Source: an uncultured Lachnospiraceae bacterium (GTDB lineage: Bacteria > Bacillota > Clostridia > Lachnospirales > Lachnospiraceae). Taken from it: a stretch of DNA of 13,655 nt. The notes under the pieces are model-generated. The model was not told the DNA's origin. It did not search any database and saw only the letters and a program-made list of their open reading frames with translations. Made by a program: the position numbers and the translations under genes. The stretch covers positions 1 to 13,655 of the forward strand of contig CAJUQY010000061.1 in NCBI GenBank assembly GCA_910588815.1, read 5' to 3'. Positions within the stretch are counted from its first letter, which is position 1, and every line of letters begins with the position of its first letter. Of this stretch, positions 7,124 through 13,655 are shown piece after piece.

Positions 7124-9631
7124 TTATTTGTCATAAGAAAATTCTACTATGGTAACGCCTGTACCCCCCTCGCCGAACTCGCCGAGACGGTAGGAAGACA
7201 CATGGCGGCAGCGGCGCAAAAATCCGTGGACCGCTTTTTTTAAGGCTCCTGTGCCCCGTCCGTGAATGACGCGGACTTGGGGCAAATGGGCCAGATAGGC
7301 ATCGTCGATGTATTTGTCCAGCTCCGGCAAGGCCTCATCGGTGGTTTTTCCGATCAGGTTGATCTCCGGAGAAATAGTGGCGGCTTTGGACATGTGGGAG
7401 GAGCCGGTATACCCTCCGTCCCGGACTTGCTTTTTCGCTGATTTTTTTCCGGGGCCGAAGCTCCCCGCGGGGGTGGAAATAGTGTCCTCCTGCAAAAGCT
7501 CCAGATCCTTGATATTAACTTGGGAACGGAGAATGCCCATCTGCACATACAGGTCGCCCCTGGCATTGGGGCGGGTGCTGACGGTGCCGTTCAGATTCAT
7601 GGACAGTACCCGGACGGAATCTCCGATCTTAAAGTCCTCCGGCCGGTAAACCTTCTTCGGTTTTTCCGCCTTCACAGCCATGCGTTCGCCTGCTGCGTCC
7701 AGCTTCTTCCTGAGCCGCTGCCGTTCCTGCTCCAGCTCTTTTCCCACCCCGCTTTTCTGGGCGAGGCGGTTAATGTTTCGGATGGTCTCGTCGGCCGTGG
7801 CCTTGGCATCGGCCAGGATCCGCCTGGCCTCTTCATTGGCACGGGAGAGAACCTTCTCCCGGCTTTCGTCCAGGCGTGTCTGCTTCCCGGCAAGCCGTTC
7901 CTTCAGTCTCTCGGCTTCAGCCCGGTAGCTTTCTGCCTCTGCCCGTTCCCGCTCTAATTCCAGGCGGTTTTTCTCCAGATCGGAGAGCAGATCTTCAAAG
8001 GCCGCGTCCTCGCTGCCGATCCGCTTTCCGGCATCCTCGATGATGAACTCGGGAAGCCCCAGCTTTCCGGCAATGGCGAAGGCGTTGCTCTTTCCAGGAA
8101 TGCCGATTAACAGGCGGTAGGTAGGACGGAGCGTCTCCACATTGAATTCACAGCTTGCATTCTCCACTCCGTCTGTGGAGAGGGCGAAAACCTTCAGCTC
8201 GCTGTAATGGGTGGTGGCCATGGTCCGCACCTGCATGTTGTGCAGAAAGGACAGAATGGAGATGGCCAGAGCCGCTCCCTCCGTCGGATCCGTTCCGGCG
8301 CACAACTCGTCGAACAGTACCAGAGAATGGCTGCCGGCCTGTTCCAGAATAGAGACGATGTTGGTCATATGGGCGGAAAAGGTACTGAGGCTTTGCTCAA
8401 TACTCTGTTCATCCCCGATGTCGGCGAAGACCTCCTCAAAGACAGCCAGCTCAGAGTCGGGAGCAGCAGGAATATGGAGGCCGCACTGGCCCATCACCGT
8501 AAAAAGTCCAACGGTCTTTAAAGAAACCGTTTTGCCTCCGGTATTGGGGCCGGTGACGATCAAAAGATCAAAGTCTTTTCCAAGGGTTACAGTGATGGGC
8601 ACCGCCTTTTTTGCGTCCAGCAGGGGATGCCTGGCATCCCGGATATGGATGTAACCGTCGGTATTAAACTTAGGTTCGCTGCCCTTATAACAGGAAGAAA
8701 GGGCAGCTCTGGCGAAAATGAAATCCAGCCTTCCCAGAATTTCGTAATTCGATTCCAGGAGAAGCGCCTGCTCGGCGGCCATGGCACTGAGGGAGGCCAG
8801 GACGGCCTCGATCTCCTTTTGTTCCTTGATTTCCAGTTCTCTGAGTTCATTGTTCAGGCGGACAACGGCCATGGGCTCGATGAAATAGGTGGAGCCGGAA
8901 GAGGACTGGTCGTGGACCATGCCGGGAACCTGTCCCTTGTATTCAGCCTTTACCGGTAAGCAGTAACGGCCGTTCCGCACAGTGATCACGGCATCCTGGA
9001 GGTAGGCGCGGCTTCCGTTTAAGATGGCATTTAACTGGCCGTGGACCTTCTCTGCGGTGATGCGCATCGTCCGCCTTACATGGCGGAGTCCCGGGCTGGC
9101 ATCGTCATTCATCTCCTCCTCCGACAAAATGCATCGGTTAATTTCCTGATTGAGAGGGGTGAGGGGCTCCAGAAGCCGGAAAAACTCCGACAGGGAATCA
9201 GAGAACTCCTCATCTGCGGGCTCTGACTGCTTCAGGCTGTCTGCGGCAGCAGCTGTTTTCCTTTGCCTTTCCGCAGGAACAGCGCTTCGTTTCAGGCTGT
9301 CGCCGCTGCTCCGCCCATAAGCCTTTACCCTGGCGGCGGTCGTCAGAAGACCGGAAATATGAAGCAATTCGGACATGCCGAGAACGCCTCCGATCTGCAG
9401 GCGTTTGACCGAGCCGCGGATATCCTGCATGCCTGAAAAGGAAGGGGAACCGTTTAAGATGGTCCGTCTTAGGGCATCGCTGGTCTCTCTCTGGGCCGAC
9501 CGGATGTCTTCTGGCCAGGTGAAAGGCGCAAGCGCCCTGCAAAGTTCTTTTCCCGGAAGGCTCGCGGCAAATTCCGTCAGTTTTTCAATTATTTTTTCAA
9601 ATTCCAGTGTACGCAATGCTTTTTGGTTCAT
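7124..9631 (-). CDS. mutS2: Endonuclease/ribosome-rescue ATPase MutS2
   Basis: An 835-residue MutS2, longer than the roughly 785-790 typical of Bacillus. Order: MutS III/clamp-type helices (1-310), then the ABC-type ATPase with Walker A GPNTGGKT (361-368), Walker B LVLFDE (437-442) and the H-loop THY with His475. A long charged coiled coil follows (about 545-655), then a KOW-like region (667-713) and a C-terminal Smr domain (about 755-835) with HGRGTGALKKAV. MutS2 lacks the mismatch-recognition domain. It is linked to suppression of recombination and, in Bacillus, to splitting of collided ribosomes. Two oddities are an Ala/Ser-rich insertion at about 107-142, and INLIGK (757-762) where many Smr domains read LDLRG. 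GAGGAG at 9640-9645 supports the start. It leads a tight series with the two-component genes. Confidence 0.96.
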   Translation of the reverse strand: MNQKALRTLEFEKIIEKLTEFAASLPGKELCRALAPFTWPEDIRSAQRETSDALRRTILNGSPSFSGMQDIRGSVKRLQIGGVLGMSELLHISGLLTTAARVKAYGRSSGDSLKRSAVPAERQRKTAAAADSLKQSEPADEEFSDSLSEFFRLLEPLTPLNQEINRCILSEEEMNDDASPGLRHVRRTMRITAEKVHGQLNAILNGSRAYLQDAVITVRNGRYCLPVKAEYKGQVPGMVHDQSSSGSTYFIEPMAVVRLNNELRELEIKEQKEIEAVLASLSAMAAEQALLLESNYEILGRLDFIFARAALSSCYKGSEPKFNTDGYIHIRDARHPLLDAKKAVPITVTLGKDFDLLIVTGPNTGGKTVSLKTVGLFTVMGQCGLHIPAAPDSELAVFEEVFADIGDEQSIEQSLSTFSAHMTNIVSILEQAGSHSLVLFDELCAGTDPTEGAALAISILSFLHNMQVRTMATTHYSELKVFALSTDGVENASCEFNVETLRPTYRLLIGIPGKSNAFAIAGKLGLPEFIIEDAGKRIGSEDAAFEDLLSDLEKNRLELERERAEAESYRAEAERLKERLAGKQTRLDESREKVLSRANEEARRILADAKATADETIRNINRLAQKSGVGKELEQERQRLRKKLDAAGERMAVKAEKPKKVYRPEDFKIGDSVRVLSMNLNGTVSTRPNARGDLYVQMGILRSQVNIKDLELLQEDTISTPAGSFGPGKKSAKKQVRDGGYTGSSHMSKAATISPEINLIGKTTDEALPELDKYIDDAYLAHLPQVRVIHGRGTGALKKAVHGFLRRCRHVSSYRLGEFGEGGTGVTIVEFSYDK

Positions 9632-9652
9632 AAACTATTCTCCTCGAATGAT

Positions 9653-9661
9653 AGTATACCA
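9653..9661 (-). promoter_or_regulatory. Putative extended -10 promoter of mutS2
   Basis: On the minus strand TGGTATACT (9661-9653) is an extended -10 element (TGn plus TATACT). No good -35 box lies 16-18 nt upstream, as is common for extended -10 promoters. Initiation would fall close to 9646, right before the GAGGAG site, giving a very short leader. Confidence 0.4.
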
Positions 9662-9700
9662 GAATTTCCGCCGCTTTTGGGAAAAATTTTTTGAAAACAC

Positions 9701-9729
9701 TTCAAAAACAGGGGGATATCATCTATAAT
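9701..9729 (+). promoter_or_regulatory. Putative sigma-A promoter of the HtrA-like gene cluster
   Basis: TTCAAA (9701-9706) and a perfect TATAAT (9724-9729) are separated by 17 nt. Initiation near 9736 would give a 30-nt leader containing AGGGAG (9752-9757). The element rules out the TTG at 9691 as the translation start of the downstream frame. It would drive the HtrA-like, YhaM-like and perhaps the methyltransferase genes. Confidence 0.6.
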
Positions 9730-9765
9730 GGATACCAGCAAAAACTGTTTCAGGGAGATTTTTAC

Positions 9766-11154
9766 ATGGCAGATTTAGAGAATAAGAGCCAGGAAGAACT
9801 GGATAAGAAAACGCAGGAAGAATCGGAGCAGGAGGAAGCCGCAGAGCCTGAACAGGTTTTTGTGCGGGAGAGGATTCTTGACCGCCTGGCGGGAAGAAGG
9901 AGACGGGTGAGACGGGTGATCTCCCTGATTGCCAGTGCGGTTATTTTCGGCATGGTAGCCTGTCTTGTTTTCGTATGTCTCAGGCCCTATATGGAGGAAT
10001 GGTTCCGGAGGGAGGAGCAGACTCCGGAGACGGTTATCCACCTTCCAAGGGACGAGGAGACAAAACCCTCCGAGACGGAGACGGAATCTCCGGCAGATGA
10101 ATCGGAGCAGCTGCCCTCCGAGACGGAGCCGCAGACAGAACCCACAAAGGACATTAAGGATGTGGTGGAATCAGTCGTAGAATCCTATCAGTGGAATATT
10201 ACGGATTATGAAAATTTGTATCGGGCTCTCGGAGAGATCGCCGATGAAGTCAATCAGGGGATTGTGACAGTGACCACCAGGACCCCGACGACGGATCTCT
10301 TTGACAATCCCATTGAGACGGAGGGACGTGCCTCGGGAGTTGTCTGGAACATCACGTCCTACGAAATGCTGATTCTGACCGGTTACCGGACGCAGGAAGG
10401 GGAGGCAACGGTGGAGGTGACCTTCCACAACGGGACAAAGGCGGCGGCCTCTGTCAAATCGGCGGACGGAAGGACGGGAATCGCCATTGTCAGCGTCCCT
10501 TTAGCCAGTGTGGACGAGGAGACCAGAAACCAGGTCCGGCCGGTGCCCCTGGGCAATTCCATCGAAGCCAGGCTGGGACAGCCCGTGCTTCTGGCGGGCA
10601 GCCCTAAAGATTTCGTCGGCTCTGTTGCTTACGGGATGATCACCTATGTAAGACCGGGAGTGCAGCGGGAGGATATGGACGTTCGCATGATTTATACGGA
10701 TGTGTCCACAAGCAGTCAGGCGACCGGCTTTGTGGTCAACCTGAAGGGGCAGATTATCGGGGTTCTTACGGATGGAACCACCGGTTCCGCCACGACCGGC
10801 GCAATCGGGATTTCAGATCTTAAGAGCAGTATCGAAAGACTCTCCAACGGTTCTGTCCTGGCATACATGGGCATTATCGGACAGGATGTGACTGAGGAGA
10901 TCAGTGAGAGCAGGCAGATTCCCAGAGGGGTTTATGTGTCGGAGGCGGTTCTGGAAGGACCCGCTTACCATGCGGGACTCCAAAGTGGGGACGTGCTGGT
11001 GGCGCTGGATGAGACGGAGATTTTGTCGGTAAATATGATGGAGAGTTTTTTGGAGGGAAAGCTTCCGGAGGAGGTCGTGACGGCCCATGTGGAACGGGTT
11101 GGCCGCGACGGTTATATGAAAATGGAATTTGATGTGACATTAGGAGGACGCTGA
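9766..11154 (+). CDS. Membrane-anchored HtrA/DegP-like PDZ protein, apparently a catalytically dead protease
   Basis: A 462-residue protein from ATG 9766 (AGGGAG at 9752-9757, 8 nt spacing). An acidic N-terminus and a basic RRRRVRR stretch precede one membrane segment (about 51-72). An acidic Ser/Thr/Pro/Glu-rich linker (80-130) and a trypsin-like domain (about 145-360) follow, then a PDZ domain (about 365-458, with GVYVSEAVLEGPAYHAGLQSGD). This is the layout of a surface HtrA with its body outside the membrane. The catalytic positions are changed: the usual TNYH reads TGYR (Arg208 for His), the Asp-Ile-Ala position reads GIA (Gly238 for Asp), and GNSGG reads SQATG (Ala319 for Ser). The surrounding folds (VVNLKGQIIGV, GAIGI) remain recognisable. 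It probably acts as a binding or scaffold protein rather than a peptidase. It is followed 22 nt later by the YhaM-like gene. Confidence 0.88.
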   Translation: MADLENKSQEELDKKTQEESEQEEAAEPEQVFVRERILDRLAGRRRRVRRVISLIASAVIFGMVACLVFVCLRPYMEEWFRREEQTPETVIHLPRDEETKPSETETESPADESEQLPSETEPQTEPTKDIKDVVESVVESYQWNITDYENLYRALGEIADEVNQGIVTVTTRTPTTDLFDNPIETEGRASGVVWNITSYEMLILTGYRTQEGEATVEVTFHNGTKAAASVKSADGRTGIAIVSVPLASVDEETRNQVRPVPLGNSIEARLGQPVLLAGSPKDFVGSVAYGMITYVRPGVQREDMDVRMIYTDVSTSSQATGFVVNLKGQIIGVLTDGTTGSATTGAIGISDLKSSIERLSNGSVLAYMGIIGQDVTEEISESRQIPRGVYVSEAVLEGPAYHAGLQSGDVLVALDETEILSVNMMESFLEGKLPEEVVTAHVERVGRDGYMKMEFDVTLGGR

Positions 11155-11176
11155 AAAGGCGGATGAAAGGAAGAGT

Positions 11177-12121
11177 ATGAAATATATTGCGGAGCTTAGG
11201 GAAGGGGAGAGGATTTCCGAGATTTATCTGTGCAAGACCAAGCAAGTGGCTAAGACCAAGATGGGCAAGACCTATTATTCCCTTGCGTTGCAGGATAAAT
11301 CCGGTATGGTTGACGGGAAGGTCTGGGAGCTTTCCGGCGGGATCGATCATTTTGAGGCACTGGATTATGTGAAAATCGACGGAGATGTTACCAGTTTCCA
11401 GAATTCCCCTCAGGTGAATATCCGGCGTCTGCGGGTGGCGAGGCCGGGAGAGTATGACCCGGCCGATTATCTGCCGGTGTCGGAAAAAAATGTGAACGTG
11501 ATGTATGAGGAACTGCTGGGATTTATTAAAGCGATAAAAAATGCACCGCTCCGCGCGCTGGCAGGAAAATTTTTCCTGGAGGACGAAGCATTTATCCGGA
11601 GCTTTAAAGGCCATTCGGCGGCCAAGTCGGTTCATCACGGATTCGTGGGTGGGCTCTTGGAGCATACTCTAAGTGTGATGAAGCTCTGTGACTTTTACTG
11701 CGGGCAGTATCCGCTCTTAAAACGGGATCTTCTGATGGGAGCCGCCCTGTTCCATGATATCGGAAAGACCAGGGAACTGTCTGATTTCCCGGAAAACGAC
11801 TATACGGATGAGGGGCAGCTTCTGGGACATATCGTCATCGGGACGGTCATGCTGGACGAGAAGATCAGGGAGATTCCGGGATTTCCGGCAAAGCTTGCGG
11901 CAGAGCTTAAGCACTGCATTTTGGCCCACCACGGAGAATATGAGTACGGTTCCCCCAAAAAACCGGCTCTGGCGGAGGCGATGGCTTTGAATTTCGCAGA
12001 CAACCTGGATGCAAAAATGCAGACCTTTAAGGAGCTTTTTGCGGGGAATACGAACAATCATGGATGGCTGGGCTTCAATCGCCTTCTGGACTCCAATGTG
12101 CGCATGACTTCGGAGTGGTAG
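11177..12121 (+). CDS. yhaM: YhaM-family 3'-5' exoribonuclease (OB-fold plus HD domain)
   Basis: A 314-residue protein, about the length of Bacillus YhaM. An N-terminal OB-fold nucleic-acid-binding domain (about 1-90, with GKTYYSLALQDKSGMVDGKVW) precedes an HD hydrolase domain. Metal-ligand candidates are HH (153-154), His163 in LLEHTL, the HD pair His193-Asp194 in ALFHDIGK, His218, HH (251-252) and Asp275 in NFADNLDAK. In Bacillus the family degrades RNA and single-stranded DNA from the 3' end, using Mn2+, in the cytoplasm. The order and spacing of motifs match that family better than a nucleotide-signalling HD enzyme. AAAGGA (11166-11171) lies 5 nt before ATG 11177. It is in the same direction as the HtrA-like gene with a 22-nt gap and no terminator, so the two are probably co-transcribed. 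Confidence 0.9.
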   Translation: MKYIAELREGERISEIYLCKTKQVAKTKMGKTYYSLALQDKSGMVDGKVWELSGGIDHFEALDYVKIDGDVTSFQNSPQVNIRRLRVARPGEYDPADYLPVSEKNVNVMYEELLGFIKAIKNAPLRALAGKFFLEDEAFIRSFKGHSAAKSVHHGFVGGLLEHTLSVMKLCDFYCGQYPLLKRDLLMGAALFHDIGKTRELSDFPENDYTDEGQLLGHIVIGTVMLDEKIREIPGFPAKLAAELKHCILAHHGEYEYGSPKKPALAEAMALNFADNLDAKMQTFKELFAGNTNNHGWLGFNRLLDSNVRMTSEW

Positions 12122-12156
12122 AGAAAAATCCAGTATTGAATGCAGATGAAATTTTG

Positions 12157-12170
12157 CTCCCCGCGGGGAG
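12157..12170. repeat. Perfect GC-rich palindrome upstream of the methyltransferase gene
   Basis: CTCCCCGCGGGGAG is a perfect 14-nt palindrome in the 69-nt gap between the YhaM-like stop and the TTG start. As RNA it can form a 5-bp stem with a CGCG loop ending 20 nt before the start codon. No T run follows, so it is not an intrinsic terminator. It may be a processing or translational-control hairpin, or an operator. Confidence 0.4.
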
Positions 12171-12190
12171 ACAGAGATGGAGATTATAGT

Positions 12191-13655
12191 TTGGAAAAGA
12201 ATCAGATATTTGAGACCAGGATTGAAGACATGAGTGAACAGGGAGAGGGTATAGGCAGAGTAGATGGCTATACCCTCTTTGTTAAAGATGCGCTGATCGG
12301 AGACCGCATTGAGGGCAAGGTGATCAAGGCGAAGAAGACCTATGGCTACGGGAAGCTGCTCCGCATTCTGGAGCCATCACCCTTTAGGGTGGAGCCCCTC
12401 TGTCCGGCTGCGTCGCCCTGCGGCGGCTGCCAGCTGCAGGCCATGTCCTATGGGCGGCAGCTTTCTTTTAAAGAGGACAAGGTGCGGAACCATCTGATAC
12501 GGATCGGCGGTTTTGATGAGGCGGCGCTTCCCATGGAGCCCATCGTCGGCATGGACATGGATCCGGAGGGAAACAGGGGATTCCGATATCGGAACAAAGG
12601 ACAGTTCCCCTTTGGGCGGGGGAAGGAAGGCCAGATCATTTACGGTTTTTATGCGGGACGCACCCATTCCATCATCGAGATAAAAGAATGTTTTCTGGGT
12701 TCGCAGGTAAGCAGCCGGATTCTGGAAACCGTCCGTGCTTTTATGGAAGAATACAAAATTCCGCCTTACGACGAGGTGCGCCACGAGGGTCTGGTACGCC
12801 ATGTGCTGATCCGCACGGGATATCACACGGGAGAAGTCCTGGTATGCCTGGTGATCAATGGAAGACGCCTTCCCCACAGCCAGATCCTGGCGGATCGCCT
12901 GATGGCTGTCAGTGGGATGACATCCGTCTCCCTCAATGTAAACCGCCGGAAAACCAATGTGATCCTGGGAGATGAGATTATTCTCCTGGCCGGCGCACCC
13001 TGCATTACCGACACAATCGGCAGCCTGACTTACCGGATTGCCCCCCAGTCTTTCTATCAGGTGAACCCTCAGCAGACAGAGAAGCTTTACAAGAAAGCTC
13101 TGGAGTTTGCAGGTCTTACCGGCGGGGAGACTGTGTGGGATCTCTACTGCGGGATTGGCACGATCTCCTTGTTTCTGGCCGGAGAAGCGAGTCAGGTATA
13201 CGGAGTAGAGATTGTTTCGGCGGCTGTAAAAAACGCCAGGGAAAATGCGTCCATAAACCATATCACCAATGTGGAATTTTTTGAGGGAAGGGCAGAGGAG
13301 ATACTGCCAGACTGGTACAGGGCCCATCCGGAAGAACGGGCAGACGTGATCGTGGTTGATCCGCCGAGGAAGGGGTGTGATGAAGCGCTCCTTGCCACTA
13401 TGGCGCAGATGGAGCCGGGGCGGATCGTCTATGTCTCCTGCGATTCGGCCACCCTCGCCAGAGATTTGAAGGTGCTGTGCAGTGCGGGCTACAGGCTGGA
13501 GCGGGTGCAGCCTGTGGATATGTTCCCGATGACGGTGCATGTGGAGACGGTTGTAATGCTTTCCCACAAAAAACCTGATAGCGTAATCAACGTAAAAGTG
13601 GAGTTTGGCGAGGGTGAGGGTAAAGTGCCGCTTGATAATATTGCCAAGAGAGCCG
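12191..13655 (+). CDS. rlmD: 23S rRNA (uracil-C5)-methyltransferase, RlmD/RlmCD type, 3' end beyond the window
   Basis: 488 codons are visible with no stop. The enzyme makes 5-methyluridine in 23S rRNA (position 1939, and perhaps 747 as in Gram-positive RlmCD) using S-adenosylmethionine. A short beta-barrel N-terminus reads MEKNQIFETRIEDMSEQGEG. Then come 4Fe-4S cysteine candidates Cys71, Cys77, Cys80 (PCGGCQLQ) and Cys167, an RNA-binding middle region, SAM motif WDLYCGIGT (316-324), DPPRKG (390-395), catalytic Cys417 in VYVSCD and the base Glu452 in HVETVV. The TTG at 12191 is chosen because GGAG (12179-12182) lies 8 nt before it and it gives the usual MEKNQI start. In-frame ATGs at 12140 and 12146 lack a site and add an unfamiliar peptide. 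After residue 460, where the family normally ends, the frame continues as KPDSVINVKVEFGEGEGKVP and further. Confidence 0.93.
   Translation, partial: MEKNQIFETRIEDMSEQGEGIGRVDGYTLFVKDALIGDRIEGKVIKAKKTYGYGKLLRILEPSPFRVEPLCPAASPCGGCQLQAMSYGRQLSFKEDKVRNHLIRIGGFDEAALPMEPIVGMDMDPEGNRGFRYRNKGQFPFGRGKEGQIIYGFYAGRTHSIIEIKECFLGSQVSSRILETVRAFMEEYKIPPYDEVRHEGLVRHVLIRTGYHTGEVLVCLVINGRRLPHSQILADRLMAVSGMTSVSLNVNRRKTNVILGDEIILLAGAPCITDTIGSLTYRIAPQSFYQVNPQQTEKLYKKALEFAGLTGGETVWDLYCGIGTISLFLAGEASQVYGVEIVSAAVKNARENASINHITNVEFFEGRAEEILPDWYRAHPEERADVIVVDPPRKGCDEALLATMAQMEPGRIVYVSCDSATLARDLKVLCSAGYRLERVQPVDMFPMTVHVETVVMLSHKKPDSVINVKVEFGEGEGKVPLDNIAKRA

Noticed and set aside
9691..9765. TTG at 9691 as the start of the HtrA-like gene
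   Set aside because: It lies upstream of the likely TATAAT box, has no binding site, and adds a peptide unlike the expected N-terminus. ATG 9766 has a well-placed AGGGAG.
10901..11665. A 254-codon minus-strand open frame across the HtrA-like and YhaM-like genes
   Set aside because: It spans the junction of two well-supported plus-strand genes, has no family features, and is rich in Pro/His/Arg as expected of a shadow frame.
12377..13567. A 396-codon open frame on the minus strand
   Set aside because: It is antisense to the methyltransferase gene, whose motifs are all intact on the plus strand. The antisense peptide shows no recognisable domain and arises from GC-rich codon use.

Overview
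The window looks like chromosomal DNA from a GC-rich member of the Lachnospiraceae / Clostridium cluster XIV (Firmicutes). The reasons are strong GGAGG-type ribosome binding sites, MutS2 with a Smr domain, a YhaM-type OB-HD protein and an RlmD-like methyltransferase in the style of that family. This assignment rests on family recognition, not on a search. Almost everything is housekeeping or signalling. I see no tRNA, rRNA, CRISPR array, insertion sequence or intact mobile element.

Left edge (1-275): the end of an AT-richer RhuM-family reading frame (about 38% GC by hand count) that stops before the usual C-terminal part of the family, then a short gap. From 276 the composition shifts to GC-rich. 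A membrane metallophosphoesterase (276-1439, +) faces an aroC-SGNH hydrolase pair (3304-1452, -). The hairpin that should terminate the minus-strand pair lies inside the last codons of the metallophosphoesterase gene.

Middle (3305-9631): a divergent promoter region (3331-3423) serves aroC (-) and a HAD phosphatase/phosphomutase (3441-4118, +). The HAD gene ends on top of the end of a minus-strand metallo-beta-lactamase-fold hydrolase; the two stop codons abut in a TTATAA palindrome. That hydrolase is the last gene of a minus-strand series: mutS2, an OmpR-type response regulator, its histidine kinase (4-nt overlap), then the hydrolase. The first three are packed tightly enough to be one operon.

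Right part (9632-13655, +): a second divergent promoter region separates mutS2 from a plus-strand series. This series holds a membrane-anchored HtrA/DegP-like protein with a PDZ domain, a YhaM-type 3'-5' exoribonuclease, and a TRAM-less RlmD-type 23S rRNA uracil-C5 methyltransferase that runs off the window. The HtrA-like protein appears to have lost all three catalytic residues and is the most interesting item here. The methyltransferase seems to start at TTG and carries a C-terminal extension past the usual family end.

I did not find a clear new multi-gene system. The observations most worth following are the HtrA-like pseudoprotease, the RlmD tail, the lineage-type insertions in AroC and MutS2 with an altered Smr motif, the truncated RhuM gene, and the terminator embedded in a coding sequence.
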